Origin: Rhodospirillaceae bacterium
Lineage (GTDB): Bacteria; Pseudomonadota; Alphaproteobacteria; UBA8366; GCA-2717185
Direction: 5' to 3'
NCBI GenBank assembly: GCA_002717185.1
Contig: PBDC01000026.1
Span: 49,948-113,198, forward strand
DNA: 63,251 bases
Shown here: one piece after another, positions 33,168-42,343 of the stretch
Position numbering within the stretch: the stretch's first letter is position 1
Layout of the letters: each line of letters begins with the position of its first letter
The notes under the pieces: model-generated
What the model was told of the DNA's origin: nothing
The model's database searches: none
Seen by the model: the letters and a program-made list of their open reading frames with translations, nothing else
Program-made: the position numbers and the translations under genes

Positions 33168-33929
33168 ATGGAATCAGAGAAAACGGACACCACAACCAAA
33201 ACTACGCATTTCGGGTTTCGCGATGTTAATAGCGCGGAAAAATCGGAGCTCGTACGCGGCGTCTTCGACTCGGTCGCCAGCCAATACGACCTGATGAACG
33301 ACCTAATGTCAGTCGGTGTGCACCGTCTGTGGAAGTCGGCCCTGATCAATTGCCTAAAGCCCCGACCCGAAATGTCGCTTCTAGATGTTGCCGGTGGTAC
33401 CGGCGACATCGCCACACGCTTCCTCGCCGCCGGTGGCAAGGACGTGACGGTCTGTGACATCAACGCGTCGATGGTTACGGTCGGGCGAGACCAAGCCCTC
33501 GACCGAGGCGTCCCCGCAGGCATCCGTTGGGCGGTGGGTGATGCGGAAATGCTGCCGCTGTCGGACGCATCGGTGGACGCGTATACAATTGCCTTCGGCT
33601 TGCGCAACGTCACTGATATCAGACGCGCCTTGCGAGAAGCGCGGCGTGTTCTTAAGCCCGGTGGCCGGTTCCTTTGCCTTGAATTCAGCAAGGTCGCGCT
33701 GCCTCTCTTATCCAGCCTCTACGATCGCTACTCTTTTTCCGCTTTACCGAAGCTTGGTGCCTGGGTCGCTGGCGATGCGGAAGCCTATCAGTATCTTGCG
33801 GAGAGCATCCGCAAATTTCCGGACCAGGACACCCTGCGTAAACGGATTGAGGATGCCGGCCTCGAGCGCGTCACCGTCCAAAACATGTCCGGCGGAATTG
33901 CGGCAATCCACGCCGCGTGGCGCATCTGA
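33168..33929 (+). CDS. ubiE: Ubiquinone/menaquinone biosynthesis C-methyltransferase UbiE
   Basis: A 253-residue SAM methyltransferase that C-methylates the demethoxyubiquinol ring (and demethylmenaquinol where present). SAM-binding motif [15 protein letters not shown] at about residues 70-84, UbiE signatures [38 protein letters not shown] at the N terminus and FGLRNVTD in the middle. The start may be ATG 33168 or the adjacent GTG 33165. ubiB follows after four bases. Confidence 0.95.
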   Translation: MESEKTDTTTKTTHFGFRDVNSAEKSELVRGVFDSVASQYDLMNDLMSVGVHRLWKSALINCLKPRPEMSLLDVAGGTGDIATRFLAAGGKDVTVCDINASMVTVGRDQALDRGVPAGIRWAVGDAEMLPLSDASVDAYTIAFGLRNVTDIRRALREARRVLKPGGRFLCLEFSKVALPLLSSLYDRYSFSALPKLGAWVAGDAEAYQYLAESIRKFPDQDTLRKRIEDAGLERVTVQNMSGGIAAIHAAWRI

Positions 33930-33933
33930 CGCC

Positions 33934-35445
33934 GTGATCAGGTCCATTGCCAGTCTTGCGCGCCTCATCAGCATCGCTAGGACCTTTGCGCGGCACGATG
34001 CATTGTTCCCCCTGGAGCATATGGGTGTCGCGCGACCAATTGTTACTCTCGCGAAACTGGCTTCACGCCGCCAGGCAACCGGACGCCCGGGAGAACGATT
34101 ATCGGCGGCACTAGAAGAGCTGGGACCAACCTTTGTAAAGTTGGGGCAAGCGCTGTCGGTACGTCCGGATCTCGTAGGGGAGGATATCGCCGACCACCTC
34201 TCAAACCTGCAAGACCGCCTGCCACCATTTTCCGGCGATATCGCGCGCCAGACAATCGAGGAAGAATTCGCCAAACCTTTGGACTCCCTGTTCGCCCAAT
34301 TCGATTATACGGCAACCGCTGCTGCATCGATCGCACAAGTCCATTTCGCGGAAACCCATGACGGCGACAGAGTCGCCGTCAAGGTACTCCGGCCCGATAT
34401 TGAGGCCCGTTTCCGACAGGATATCGAGTTGTGCCTTTGGCTGGCCCAGCTGATCGAATGTATCCGGCCTGCGCTGCGTAGGCTGCGACCGATAGAGGTT
34501 GTGCGAACCTTCGAAACTTCGGTCAATATCGAGATGGATTTGAGGCTTGAGGCCGCTGCTGCCTCGGAACTGCGCGAAAATACGGAGAACGATAACGGTT
34601 TTCGAGTCCCAAAGATTGATTGGGTCCGCACTGGGCGCCGGGTCATGACCCTTGAGCGAATCGACGGCACTCGTATTGATGAACTAGCTGCACTGGAACC
34701 GACAGAATTCGCTCCGCGCGATATTCTGCGTCAGTCGGCTGAAGCATTCTTCAATCAGGTCTTCCGAGACGGATTTTTTCACGCAGACATTCACCCGGGG
34801 AATATGTTTGTCACTGCCGATGGCACACTGTGCCCTGTCGATTTTGGCATCATGGGGCGACTTGACAAAAAGACGCGAAACTATCTTGCCGATATGCTAA
34901 TTGGCTTTCTAGACCGGGACTACAAACGGGTCGCCGAAGTTCATTTCGAAGCCGGTTACGTCCCCGCTCAGAAATCCGTCGGTGCGTTCACCCAAGCTAT
35001 CCGCTCTATCGGTGAACCGATCTTGGGCAAGCCATTGCATGAGATTTCGCTGGCGCACCTGCTTGCCCATCTTTTCCAGATCACAGAGACGTTCGAAATG
35101 GAAGCGCAGCCTCAATTGCTGCTTTTACAAAAAACTATGCTGGTGGCAGAAGGGGTCGGTCGCAACTTGGACCCAACGGTCAATATGTGGTCGCTGGCGC
35201 GGCCGTTGATCGAAGAGTGGATTATCCTCAATCGCGGGCCCGAGGCGCGGCTGCGGGACATGGTTACTGATACCGTGACGTCCTTGGAACAACTACCACA
35301 GTTTCTTAGCCGAGCCGAGCATTTAGGCAGCAGAAAACCGGCGAGCGATGGACACAATGACCCTGTTTCTAATGGGCAACGATCCGATTGGGTTTTATAC
35401 GGGCTGATCGCGGTCGTCATCGTGTTGCTGACGGCTAACCTGTAA
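33934..35445 (+). CDS. ubiB: Ubiquinone biosynthesis accessory kinase-like protein UbiB
   Basis: A 503-residue ADCK/UbiB atypical kinase needed for ubiquinone biosynthesis. It has the family KxGQ motif (FVKLGQALSVRPDLVGED), an Ala-rich nucleotide loop (AAASIAQVHFAE), the invariant Lys in VAVKVLRPDI, HADIHPGNMFV (catalytic loop) and CPVDFGIMGRL (metal-binding DFG-like). The C-terminal membrane segment is WVLYGLIAVVIVLLTANL. I chose GTG 33934, four bases after ubiE; the frame is open far upstream through ubiE, which is not coding in this frame. Confidence 0.93.
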   Translation: MIRSIASLARLISIARTFARHDALFPLEHMGVARPIVTLAKLASRRQATGRPGERLSAALEELGPTFVKLGQALSVRPDLVGEDIADHLSNLQDRLPPFSGDIARQTIEEEFAKPLDSLFAQFDYTATAAASIAQVHFAETHDGDRVAVKVLRPDIEARFRQDIELCLWLAQLIECIRPALRRLRPIEVVRTFETSVNIEMDLRLEAAAASELRENTENDNGFRVPKIDWVRTGRRVMTLERIDGTRIDELAALEPTEFAPRDILRQSAEAFFNQVFRDGFFHADIHPGNMFVTADGTLCPVDFGIMGRLDKKTRNYLADMLIGFLDRDYKRVAEVHFEAGYVPAQKSVGAFTQAIRSIGEPILGKPLHEISLAHLLAHLFQITETFEMEAQPQLLLLQKTMLVAEGVGRNLDPTVNMWSLARPLIEEWIILNRGPEARLRDMVTDTVTSLEQLPQFLSRAEHLGSRKPASDGHNDPVSNGQRSDWVLYGLIAVVIVLLTANL

Positions 35446-35540
35446 GGATTGAATGAAATACAAGATTCAAATGTTGAATCTCCGGCATCACGCGCTAGAC
35501 TAAATACAGTCTTTAATCTGTAAATATTGCCGGTGACATA

Positions 35541-36755
35541 ATGATCATGCAGGGCAAACGCATCCTTTTGATAATCTCGGGCGGCATCGCTGCATTCAAG
35601 TCGCTCGACCTGATTCGGCGTCTCCGCGAGCAAGGCGCATCGGTGCGGTGCGTTTTGACCAAAGGTGGCGCGCAGTTTGTAACGCCCTTGTCTGTCTCGG
35701 CGCTAAGCGAAGAAAAAGTCTATCATGATATCTTCTCGCTCACCGACGAAGCAGAAATGGGTCACATCAACCTGTCGCGCGAAGCTGATTTAGTGGTCGT
35801 CGCGCCTGCTAGCGCCGATATACTGGCACGCATGGCGGGCGGCCTTGCCAGCGATCTGGCTACAACAGCATTGCTGGCGACGGACAAGCCGGTGATGGTT
35901 GTACCCGCAATGAATATGCGAATGTGGGAACACGAGGCAACGCAAGCGAACATGGAAACGCTTCGCGCACGCGGCCTCTTATGCGTCGGACCCGTAGAAG
36001 GGAACATGGCCTGCGGAGAGTATGGCTTCGGCCGCATGAGCGAGGTGGAGGATATTGTCGCCGCCATCAGCGCTCACCTGACCCCGAATGCAAGACCGCT
36101 GGCAGCCCGGCGCGCGATCGTCACCAGTGGTCCAACCCATGAGGCGATTGACCCGGTGCGCTACATCGCCAACCGATCCTCCGGCAAGCAGGGCCACGCC
36201 ATCGCAGAGGCTCTCGCCCGCAGCGGAGCAAATACCGTGCTAATCAGCGGGCCTACCGCCCTCCCTGATCCGGCTGGCGTGACCATGGTCAAAGTTGAGT
36301 CGGCGCGGGACATGCTGGCCGCGTGCGAAAAAGCACTGCCGGCGGAAATCGCCATCTGCGTCGCGGCAGTCGCAGACTGGCGTGTCGCGGACGAGGGCAC
36401 ACAAAAACTAAAGAAAAATGGCAGCGCTCCAAAGCTGCTGGAGCTGGCCGAGAACCCGGACATCCTGCGCACCCTAGCCAAAGTGGGCAACAAACGTCCC
36501 AGCCTCGTCATCGGGTTCGCTGCTGAGACAGAGAACGTTATCGCCAACGCACAAGCTAAGTGCAAGAACAAGAATACCGATTGGATCCTCGCCAACGACG
36601 TCTCACCTAATACTGGGACTTTTGGCGGTAACGCCAATACGATCCATCTCGTCGGCCACACCGATGCGGTCGAAAGTTGGCCGACGATGACCAAGGACCA
36701 AGTCGCCGAGCGTCTCGTTTCACGCATCAGCGACCACTTCGGCGACTGCCCGTGA
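35541..36755 (+). CDS. coaBC: Bifunctional phosphopantothenoylcysteine decarboxylase/phosphopantothenate-cysteine ligase
   Basis: A 404-residue CoaBC (Dfp) that makes 4'-phosphopantetheine for coenzyme A. The N-terminal flavin domain has the catalytic His in [21 protein letters not shown], the PAMNMRMW clamp and the Cys in [14 protein letters not shown]. The C-terminal CTP-using ligase starts near residue 185 ([27 protein letters not shown]). ATG 35541 or 35547 may be used. It overlaps dut by four bases (GTGA). Confidence 0.95.
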   Translation: MIMQGKRILLIISGGIAAFKSLDLIRRLREQGASVRCVLTKGGAQFVTPLSVSALSEEKVYHDIFSLTDEAEMGHINLSREADLVVVAPASADILARMAGGLASDLATTALLATDKPVMVVPAMNMRMWEHEATQANMETLRARGLLCVGPVEGNMACGEYGFGRMSEVEDIVAAISAHLTPNARPLAARRAIVTSGPTHEAIDPVRYIANRSSGKQGHAIAEALARSGANTVLISGPTALPDPAGVTMVKVESARDMLAACEKALPAEIAICVAAVADWRVADEGTQKLKKNGSAPKLLELAENPDILRTLAKVGNKRPSLVIGFAAETENVIANAQAKCKNKNTDWILANDVSPNTGTFGGNANTIHLVGHTDAVESWPTMTKDQVAERLVSRISDHFGDCP

Positions 36756-37207
36756 CTGCCAGCGTCGCCGTAAAACGGCTCCCCCATGGCGCCGACCTGC
36801 CGCTGCCCGACTATGCGACTTTGGATAGTGCAGGCGTTGACCTAATGGCCGCAATTGACGCACCGAGAACCCTTGCGCCAGGTGAACGAGCCCTGGTTCC
36901 AACCGGGCTTGCTATCGCGCTGCCGCGGGGGTTCGAGGCACAAGTGCGACCACGTTCGGGATTAGCCCTAAAGGACGGAATCACAGTCCTGAACAGCCCG
37001 GGCACCGTGGACGCGGACTATCGCGGCGAGGTCGGCGTTGTACTGATCAATCTGGGCGACTCGCCTTTCGAGGTTTCGCGCGGCATGCGGATCGCGCAAA
37101 TGATCGTTGCCCCGGTCACACAACTGGTATGGAAAGAACAGGAAGAATTGTCGAAGACCGCGCGTGGCACCGGCGGTTACGGCTCGACAGGCGCGAAAGA
37201 AGGTTGA
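36752..37207 (+). CDS. dut: Deoxyuridine 5'-triphosphate nucleotidohydrolase
   Basis: A 151-residue trimeric dUTPase that hydrolyses dUTP to dUMP, keeping uracil out of DNA and feeding thymidylate synthesis. All five motifs are visible: [49 protein letters not shown] (motifs 2-3), RIAQMIVAP and the C-terminal [10 protein letters not shown] arm. GTG start at 36752 inside the coaBC stop; the longer frame from 36677 overlaps coaBC and lacks similarity. Confidence 0.96.
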   Translation: MTASVAVKRLPHGADLPLPDYATLDSAGVDLMAAIDAPRTLAPGERALVPTGLAIALPRGFEAQVRPRSGLALKDGITVLNSPGTVDADYRGEVGVVLINLGDSPFEVSRGMRIAQMIVAPVTQLVWKEQEELSKTARGTGGYGSTGAKEG

Positions 37208-37212
37208 ACGCG

Positions 37213-37668
37213 ATGCTGCGGCTGACCAAGAAACTGATTTTCGCCATCGATGCGGTTGTCGACATCGCCTACAACGCGTCTGACACACCGGTGCAGAGCA
37301 AGGAGATTGCCCAGCGGCAAGGCATTCCACGTCGCTATCTGGAGCAGGTCCTGCAGAACCTGGTGAAGGCGGAGATCCTGCGCGGGGTGCGTGGGCCCCG
37401 GGGCGGCTATCGTCTAGCCCGCGAGAGGCGACGCATTTCGCTTGGCGAAATTACCCGCATCGTCGATCAAATGGAAGGTACGGCGGATCCGCTGGAAGAG
37501 CCAGGCGGTTCGGAACTCGGCCGTGCCGTCCTCTACCCGCTCTGGCTCGAACTCCAGGAGGTCGCAATGCAGCGCCTTGACGAGGTCAGCATAGAAGACC
37601 TCTGCACAAGGGCCCGGGCTGCCGGCGTACAATGTTCGGCCTCAGATATGTTCGACTTCATAATCTAA
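37213..37668 (+). CDS. Rrf2-family transcriptional regulator
   Basis: A 151-residue winged-helix Rrf2 protein. The DNA-binding part shows IAQRQGIPRRYLEQVLQNLVKAEILRGVRGPRGGYRLAR (about residues 32-70). The three-cysteine cluster used by IscR and NsrR around residues 90-105 is absent; only C131 and C141 remain, so it is probably not an Fe-S sensor of that type. It lies 5 bases after dut and 38 bases before cysK, which suggests control of cysteine synthesis in the manner of CymR, although that is inference from position. Confidence 0.87.
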   Translation: MLRLTKKLIFAIDAVVDIAYNASDTPVQSKEIAQRQGIPRRYLEQVLQNLVKAEILRGVRGPRGGYRLARERRRISLGEITRIVDQMEGTADPLEEPGGSELGRAVLYPLWLELQEVAMQRLDEVSIEDLCTRARAAGVQCSASDMFDFII

Positions 37669-37706
37669 TCAGGTCGTAGTCGAAAGACGGGGGACTCTAA
37701 AACGAC

Positions 37707-38666
37707 ATGCCTAGTACGCACGGCGAATTTCGGGGCCATATCTACGACAGTATTCTCGACACGATCGGAGCAACGCCGATCGTGCGGCTGTCGCGCCTTA
37801 TGGCCAATGCAAACCTGAAGACCGAACTGCTGGCGAAGCTAGAATTCTTCAATCCTATGGGATCGGTCAAGGATCGTATCGGCATGGCGATGATTGAGGC
37901 ACTCGAGCGGGACAGAAAAATTGGGCCAAACACGGTGATTGTCGAACCGACCTCGGGCAATACGGGGATCGCGCTCGCCTTCGCCTGCGCGGTGAAAGGC
38001 TACCGCCTAATTCTGACCATGCCCGAGTCCATGTCGACAGAACGACGCAAGATGTTGTCGCTACTCGGAGCGGAGATCGACCTAACACCAGCGCATCAGG
38101 GGATGCGTGGCGCCATTGCACGTGCCGATACGATCGTCAAAGAACTGGGCGACGCAGTAATTCCGCAGCAATTCAGCAATTCAGCGAACCCTGAGATCCA
38201 TCGCAGAACGACAGCCGAAGAGATTTGGCGCGACACAAACGGCGTGCTCGATGTCATGATCGCAGGTGTTGGCACCGGCGGCACTGTCACTGGCTGCGCC
38301 GGCGTTATCAAGGAGCGGAACCCTGACTTCCACGTGATTGCCGTTGAACCCGAGGACAGCGCGGTGCTATCGTGCGGCGCGCCCGGCACGCATCGAATCG
38401 AGGGGATCGGTGCCGGGTTCGTCCCAGAAAATTTAAATACCAGCCTGATCGACGAGGTGATCTCAATAGCCAACGAAACCGCCTTTCGAGCGGCGCGCCT
38501 GATGGCGCGGATCGAAGGAATCCCCGTCGGCATTTCCTCCGGCGCCGCAGTAGCAGCAGCGCTGGAAATCTCCGAACGGCCGGACATGGCGAATAAACGC
38601 ATCTTGATTGTTATCCCTTCTTTTGCAGAACGCTACCTCTCTACGCCGCTGTTCGAGGGAATCTGA
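37707..38666 (+). CDS. cysK: Cysteine synthase (O-acetylserine sulfhydrylase)
   Basis: A 319-residue fold-type II PLP enzyme converting O-acetylserine and sulfide to cysteine. PLP Lys is in NPMGSVKDRIG (about residue 52), the substrate loop is PTSGNTGIALA, and the phosphate-binding GTGGTVTG and the C-terminal GISSGAAVAAAL are intact. The next gene starts one base after its stop, so it is co-transcribed with the ThiF/MoeB-like gene. Confidence 0.94.
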   Translation: MPSTHGEFRGHIYDSILDTIGATPIVRLSRLMANANLKTELLAKLEFFNPMGSVKDRIGMAMIEALERDRKIGPNTVIVEPTSGNTGIALAFACAVKGYRLILTMPESMSTERRKMLSLLGAEIDLTPAHQGMRGAIARADTIVKELGDAVIPQQFSNSANPEIHRRTTAEEIWRDTNGVLDVMIAGVGTGGTVTGCAGVIKERNPDFHVIAVEPEDSAVLSCGAPGTHRIEGIGAGFVPENLNTSLIDEVISIANETAFRAARLMARIEGIPVGISSGAAVAAALEISERPDMANKRILIVIPSFAERYLSTPLFEGI

Positions 38667-38667
38667 T

Positions 38668-39471
38668 ATGCACCAGGAGATCACCGATGAGCAGTTGCTG
38701 CGCTACGCGCGCCATATCATTCTCGACGAGGTTGGCGAGGAAGGACAGCTTAAACTCCTAAATTCAAAGGTGCTTGTGGTCGGCGCTGGTGGGCTAGGCT
38801 CCCCCGTGTTGCTGTACCTAGCGGCGGCAGGCGTAGGCACCTTGGGCATCGTCGATTTTGATACGGTCGACATCAGTAATTTGCAGCGGCAGATTCTACA
38901 CGCAACAGCCCAGGTCGGCACCCCCAAGGTGGACAGCGCGATCAAAGCAATCAAGGCGATCAACACAGAAATCGTCGTGCGCAAACACAAGGAGAGACTA
39001 ACAGCTGAGAATGCCCTAGCGCTTATCAACGAATACGATTTAGTCGCCGATGGTTGTGACAACTTTACGACCCGCTATCTGGTCAACGATGCGTGCCACC
39101 TAGCTGGCGTCCCACTTGTCGCTGGCGCGTTGCAACGGTTCGAAGGACAGCTAGCTACTTTCAAGTCGCATCTTAATGGCGCCAACCCGTGCTACCGTTG
39201 CCTGTTCCCCAACCCGCCGCCGCCAGGCACAACGGCAAGCTGCGAGACAGCCGGCATCTTCGGATCAATCGCCGGCGTGATCGGCACCACACAAGCGACT
39301 GAGGCGTTGAAGGAACTGCTGGGACTGGGCGAAAGCCTATCCGGTAGCCTGTTATTGTACGATGCTTTGAACACTACATTCCGGAAAATCAAAGTGCCGC
39401 CGGACCCCGCCTGTCCGCTCTGCGGTAGCCAGCCAACAATCACTTCCGTCATAGAAGTCGAACAAGGTTAG
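38668..39471 (+). CDS. moeB: ThiF/MoeB-family adenylyltransferase
   Basis: A 267-residue E1-like enzyme that adenylates the C-terminal Gly-Gly of a small sulfur carrier (MoaD or ThiS). ATP-binding GAGGLGSP at about residues 39-46, DTVDISNLQRQ, and two zinc C-x2-C pairs (CYRCLF and CPLCGS) are visible. The rhodanese domain found in some MoeB proteins is absent. The start is ATG 38668, just after the cysK stop. MoeB versus ThiF cannot be told apart from sequence alone; the cysteine context fits either. Confidence 0.88.
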   Translation: MHQEITDEQLLRYARHIILDEVGEEGQLKLLNSKVLVVGAGGLGSPVLLYLAAAGVGTLGIVDFDTVDISNLQRQILHATAQVGTPKVDSAIKAIKAINTEIVVRKHKERLTAENALALINEYDLVADGCDNFTTRYLVNDACHLAGVPLVAGALQRFEGQLATFKSHLNGANPCYRCLFPNPPPPGTTASCETAGIFGSIAGVIGTTQATEALKELLGLGESLSGSLLLYDALNTTFRKIKVPPDPACPLCGSQPTITSVIEVEQG

Positions 39472-39485
39472 CACCGGAATATAAT

Positions 39486-40050
39486 CTAGAACCGGCAAGA
39501 CAGCAGCAAAACTGAGACGACGCTGGACACTGCTATGCCGCCCATCGGGTCAGCCGCGACCAACTCCACCGGAAATACCAGAACCCAGATTTCCCTGCGC
39601 CGCACACGCAAAACAATACCGTGACCAAACCGAGCCAACTCAGCCCGCAACCACCCGGTCCTCCCATCCATGAGTGATACTACCCGGACACTCAGCCAGC
39701 GCAATCATGAAGATGAGAGCGAAGACGATATGCTGCACGGTATAGGCTATCAGTGCCAGCGTACCAGGGAGACCCGCGTAAAAGCTGATAGCCCCAAAGG
39801 CAAACACCTCAGTCCCAGCTTAGATGAGTGAACGTCGCCAGATTGGACCTTACGCATCTCACTCCTCGAGGCCGGCCGCGTGGCTGGTCATCACGGTGCT
39901 GGACAAAAGGCCGATCCCCGGCACCATGATGACAGTGAAGTGAAGTGCGCCCCAGGCAATTTGCTCAACCGTCGCACGTCCGCGGTGACCATGATCAGAA
40001 TACCTGCCCGCGTGACTACGATTCGGAGGCTAGCCGGACCAGCTACGTGA
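39486..40050 (-). pseudogene. Decayed MATE-family efflux pump
   Basis: No intact gene lies in the 650 bases after moeB. On the minus strand, fragments of a MATE transporter occur in order but in different frames: SLRIVVTRAGILIMVTADV (about 40040-39975), VEQIAWGALHF then VIMVPGIGLLSSTVMTSHAAG ending in a stop at 39859-39861, EVFAFGAISFYAGLPGTL then ALIAYTVQHIVFALIFMIAL (39810-39640), and FPVELVAADP near 39540. These follow the MATE pattern (RAGILTMA-D, GIGLLMGTVVLTSQA-G, GT-ALAAYQIA-N, FMLALGLA). An intact gene is about 1350 bases, so the middle is deleted. Recognition is by eye. Confidence 0.68.
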
Positions 40051-40128
40051 CATAGCAAAGAACCTACGTCGCCAAAGACTAGCGATACGCAGCCTTGTTA
40101 ACTCGCTCCCTTCAGCGCCTGCCACGCT

Positions 40129-41115
40129 TTAGAACATAGTTTCGATGACCCGGTCTGGCGGATTGTGGCCATCAATGAAGGTCTTGATATTGATAATGAC
40201 TTTCTCACCCATATCGATCCTACCTTCAATCGTCGCTGACCCCATATGCGGCAGCAAGACGACATTATCCAGCGCAATGAGCTTGGGGTTTATAGCCGGC
40301 TCATTCTCGTAAACATCGAGCCCCGAACCGGCGATCGCTCCTTCCATGAGAAGCTGGGTAAGCGCCCCCTCATCCACGACCTCACCGCGGCTAGTATTGA
40401 CCAGATAGGCGTCCTTCTTCAGAAGCTGCAGTCGACGGCGCGACAGCAGGTGGAATGTCGCCGGCGTGCGCGGACAGTTGACGGAAACAATATCCATGCG
40501 CGCTAGCATTTGATCTAGGCTTTCCCAAAAGGTCGCCTCGAGTTCGGCCTCAATCTCCTCGTGCACCCGTCGGCGATTGTGATAATGCACAGACAGCCCG
40601 AAGCCACGGGCGCGCCGCGCCACAGCCTGGCCGATCCTTCCCATACCTATAATCCCTAGCCGCTTTCCCCAAATCCGATGGCCGAGCATGAAGGTGGGTG
40701 TCCAACCTGTCCAATTTCTCGCACGGACCATCCGCTCGCCCTCCGCCAGACGGCGCGGGGCAGCCAGGATCAGCGCCATGGTCATGTCCGCAGTGTCTTC
40801 AGTGAGGACACCCGGCGTGTTGGTGACCATGACCCCGCGTTTGTTGGCCGCATCAAGGTCGATATTGTCAACCCCCGTGCCGAAGGTGGCAATAAGCTTG
40901 AGCTGGTTGCCCGCCTGCTTGATCAGTGCAGCATCAATCCGATCGGTCACCGTCGGCACAAGCACGTCAGCTTCTTGCATCGCGGCCGCAATATCCTCCT
41001 GCGACATCGGTTTGTCATTCAGATTAAGGCGTACCTCGAACAATTCCATCATCCGCGTTTCAATCGCATCGGGAAGCTTACGTGTTACGATTACGCGTGG
41101 TTTTGTCGAAGTCAT
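40129..41115 (-). CDS. D-isomer 2-hydroxyacid dehydrogenase (glyoxylate/hydroxypyruvate reductase type)
   Basis: A 328-residue NAD(P)-dependent enzyme. NAD-binding GIIGMGRIGQAVARRARGFG lies near residues 150-170. The catalytic Arg is in VNTSRGEVVDEGAL, and the His in LLPHMGSATIEGR (near 290), with Glu in YENEP. The substrate loop FGTGVDNIDL fits the GyaR/glyoxylate reductase group. Start ATG 41115 gives MTSTKPRVIVTRKLP; the frame extends 12 codons further but lacks similarity. Divergent from the SH3 gene by about 107 bases. Confidence 0.92.
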   Translation of the reverse strand: MTSTKPRVIVTRKLPDAIETRMMELFEVRLNLNDKPMSQEDIAAAMQEADVLVPTVTDRIDAALIKQAGNQLKLIATFGTGVDNIDLDAANKRGVMVTNTPGVLTEDTADMTMALILAAPRRLAEGERMVRARNWTGWTPTFMLGHRIWGKRLGIIGMGRIGQAVARRARGFGLSVHYHNRRRVHEEIEAELEATFWESLDQMLARMDIVSVNCPRTPATFHLLSRRRLQLLKKDAYLVNTSRGEVVDEGALTQLLMEGAIAGSGLDVYENEPAINPKLIALDNVVLLPHMGSATIEGRIDMGEKVIINIKTFIDGHNPPDRVIETMF

Positions 41116-41222
41116 GTTCGATCCCTGTGCTGATATGTGATAATTGTACAAACTCGATTTTGTGATGTCGCGCCTTGACCAACCACCCTTACGAACGATT
41201 ATTGAAACGCGATGACAGACCG

Positions 41223-41729
41223 ATGAAACAGCTCATGTCCCGGACATTACTGTTCCTATTGTTCGCCCTCATGCTTCTCGCCCCGCACCATGGCGAAGCG
41301 ATTGCAAAAGACACGAAAGCGACTGGCCCGATACGGTACGCCTCGCTACGCGCCAATGAGGTCAATGTCCGGGCCGGACCTGGTGTCCGATATCCCGTAA
41401 AATGGGTTTTCGTGCGCAAACGACTGCCCGTCGCGATCATGGCGGAGTTTGAAAGCTGGCGCAAAATTCGTGATTCTGAAGGTGCGAAAGGCTGGGTACA
41501 TCGCGCGATGCTCTCGGCCCGGCGCAGTGTCGTGATCGTCGAGAACGCAAAGACCTTGCGACGCAACGCCAGCGATACGGCCCCTGCCGTAGCCCAAATG
41601 GCGCCGGGCATTGTCGCTTACATCGAGCATTGCGACGGTCAATGGTGCGAGATCGAAGTCGGCGCCTATTCCGGCTGGGTCCGGCAGAGCGGGCTGTGGG
41701 GCCTGCGCGCCAAGGAAGTCATCGAGTAA
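41223..41729 (+). CDS. Exported bacterial SH3-domain protein
   Basis: A 168-residue protein with a signal peptide (MSRTLLFLLFALMLLAPHHGEA) and two SH3-like repeats: first ANEVNVRAGPGVRYPVKWVF to KGWVHRAMLS (about 38-100), second KTLRRNASDTAPAVAQMAPG to YSGWVRQSGLWG (about 102-158). Such SH3b domains usually bind the cell wall or periplasmic partners. The frame opens at TTG 41175, but ATG 41223 gives a cleaner signal peptide. Pairing with a divergent hydroxyacid dehydrogenase recurs in alphaproteobacteria. Function is unknown. Confidence 0.82.
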   Translation: MKQLMSRTLLFLLFALMLLAPHHGEAIAKDTKATGPIRYASLRANEVNVRAGPGVRYPVKWVFVRKRLPVAIMAEFESWRKIRDSEGAKGWVHRAMLSARRSVVIVENAKTLRRNASDTAPAVAQMAPGIVAYIEHCDGQWCEIEVGAYSGWVRQSGLWGLRAKEVIE

Positions 41730-41741
41730 CAGTCGAGCCCT

Positions 41742-42332
41742 CTAATCCGCAAAATCACCTGCGAGCGCTGCGCGCGATTCCTCCGGGATAATCGCCATAT
41801 GACCATAGGCCTCATGTTTGAATCCGAGGATCGCCTGGCACCCCGGTTCACGAAATGCAGCGGCCTGTGCATCCTTGAAAGGAAAATGAATGAATTGAAC
41901 GGATGATGCCTTGCCGCTCTCCGTCGTTCGGTCAAGATCAACCTCTGGCACGCCGTGCACTTCGGTATTACCGAAGCGCAGAAACATCGTCTCCTCAACC
42001 CCGCCGAGTTTAGCCAAAAAGGCGCGCCGTCGGTCTTCATCATTGATTTCGAACATCACGGTGGCGACTAGTTCGCGGCCTTTCGGGATCAGCGGGTTGT
42101 ATGCTGCCAACTCATCCACGATCTGCTCCTCGCCCCCCTTCTCAATGTACAGCATCTCGTGAATCTGCCACCACATCGTATCGTATGACTCGAAATAGAA
42201 GGTCGCGTCGGGTCCGATTGGAACCCGCCTCGGCCGTTTCAGCGCCACGATTTCCTTCCGCTTAGTAGCGCGGATCTTTTCGAAATCGTCGAGCGCCATG
42301 ATATCAGCACGTGTAATCTGTCGTTTGCTCAT
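41742..42332 (-). CDS. DUF3501 family protein
   Basis: A 196-residue soluble protein of the DUF3501 family. Typical opening ITRADIMALDDFEKIRATKRKEIVALKRPRRVPIGPDATFYFES, then WWQIHEMLYIEKGGEEQIVDELAAYNPLIPKG. No catalytic motif is known. The family is found next to rubrerythrin and a GlpC-like Fe-S protein in many proteobacteria, as here, pointing to a shared but undefined redox or oxidative-stress role. Start ATG 42332 lies 11 bases after the Fe-S gene; upstream frame extension overlaps that gene and is rejected. Confidence 0.87.
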   Translation of the reverse strand: MSKRQITRADIMALDDFEKIRATKRKEIVALKRPRRVPIGPDATFYFESYDTMWWQIHEMLYIEKGGEEQIVDELAAYNPLIPKGRELVATVMFEINDEDRRRAFLAKLGGVEETMFLRFGNTEVHGVPEVDLDRTTESGKASSVQFIHFPFKDAQAAAFREPGCQAILGFKHEAYGHMAIIPEESRAALAGDFAD

Positions 42333-42343
42333 AGGATACGCTC

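Noticed and set aside
33454..33933. Upstream extension of ubiB inside ubiE
   Set aside because: The frame is open but runs antagonistically to ubiE, which is a complete family member. The GTG at 33934 gives a normal UbiB N terminus.
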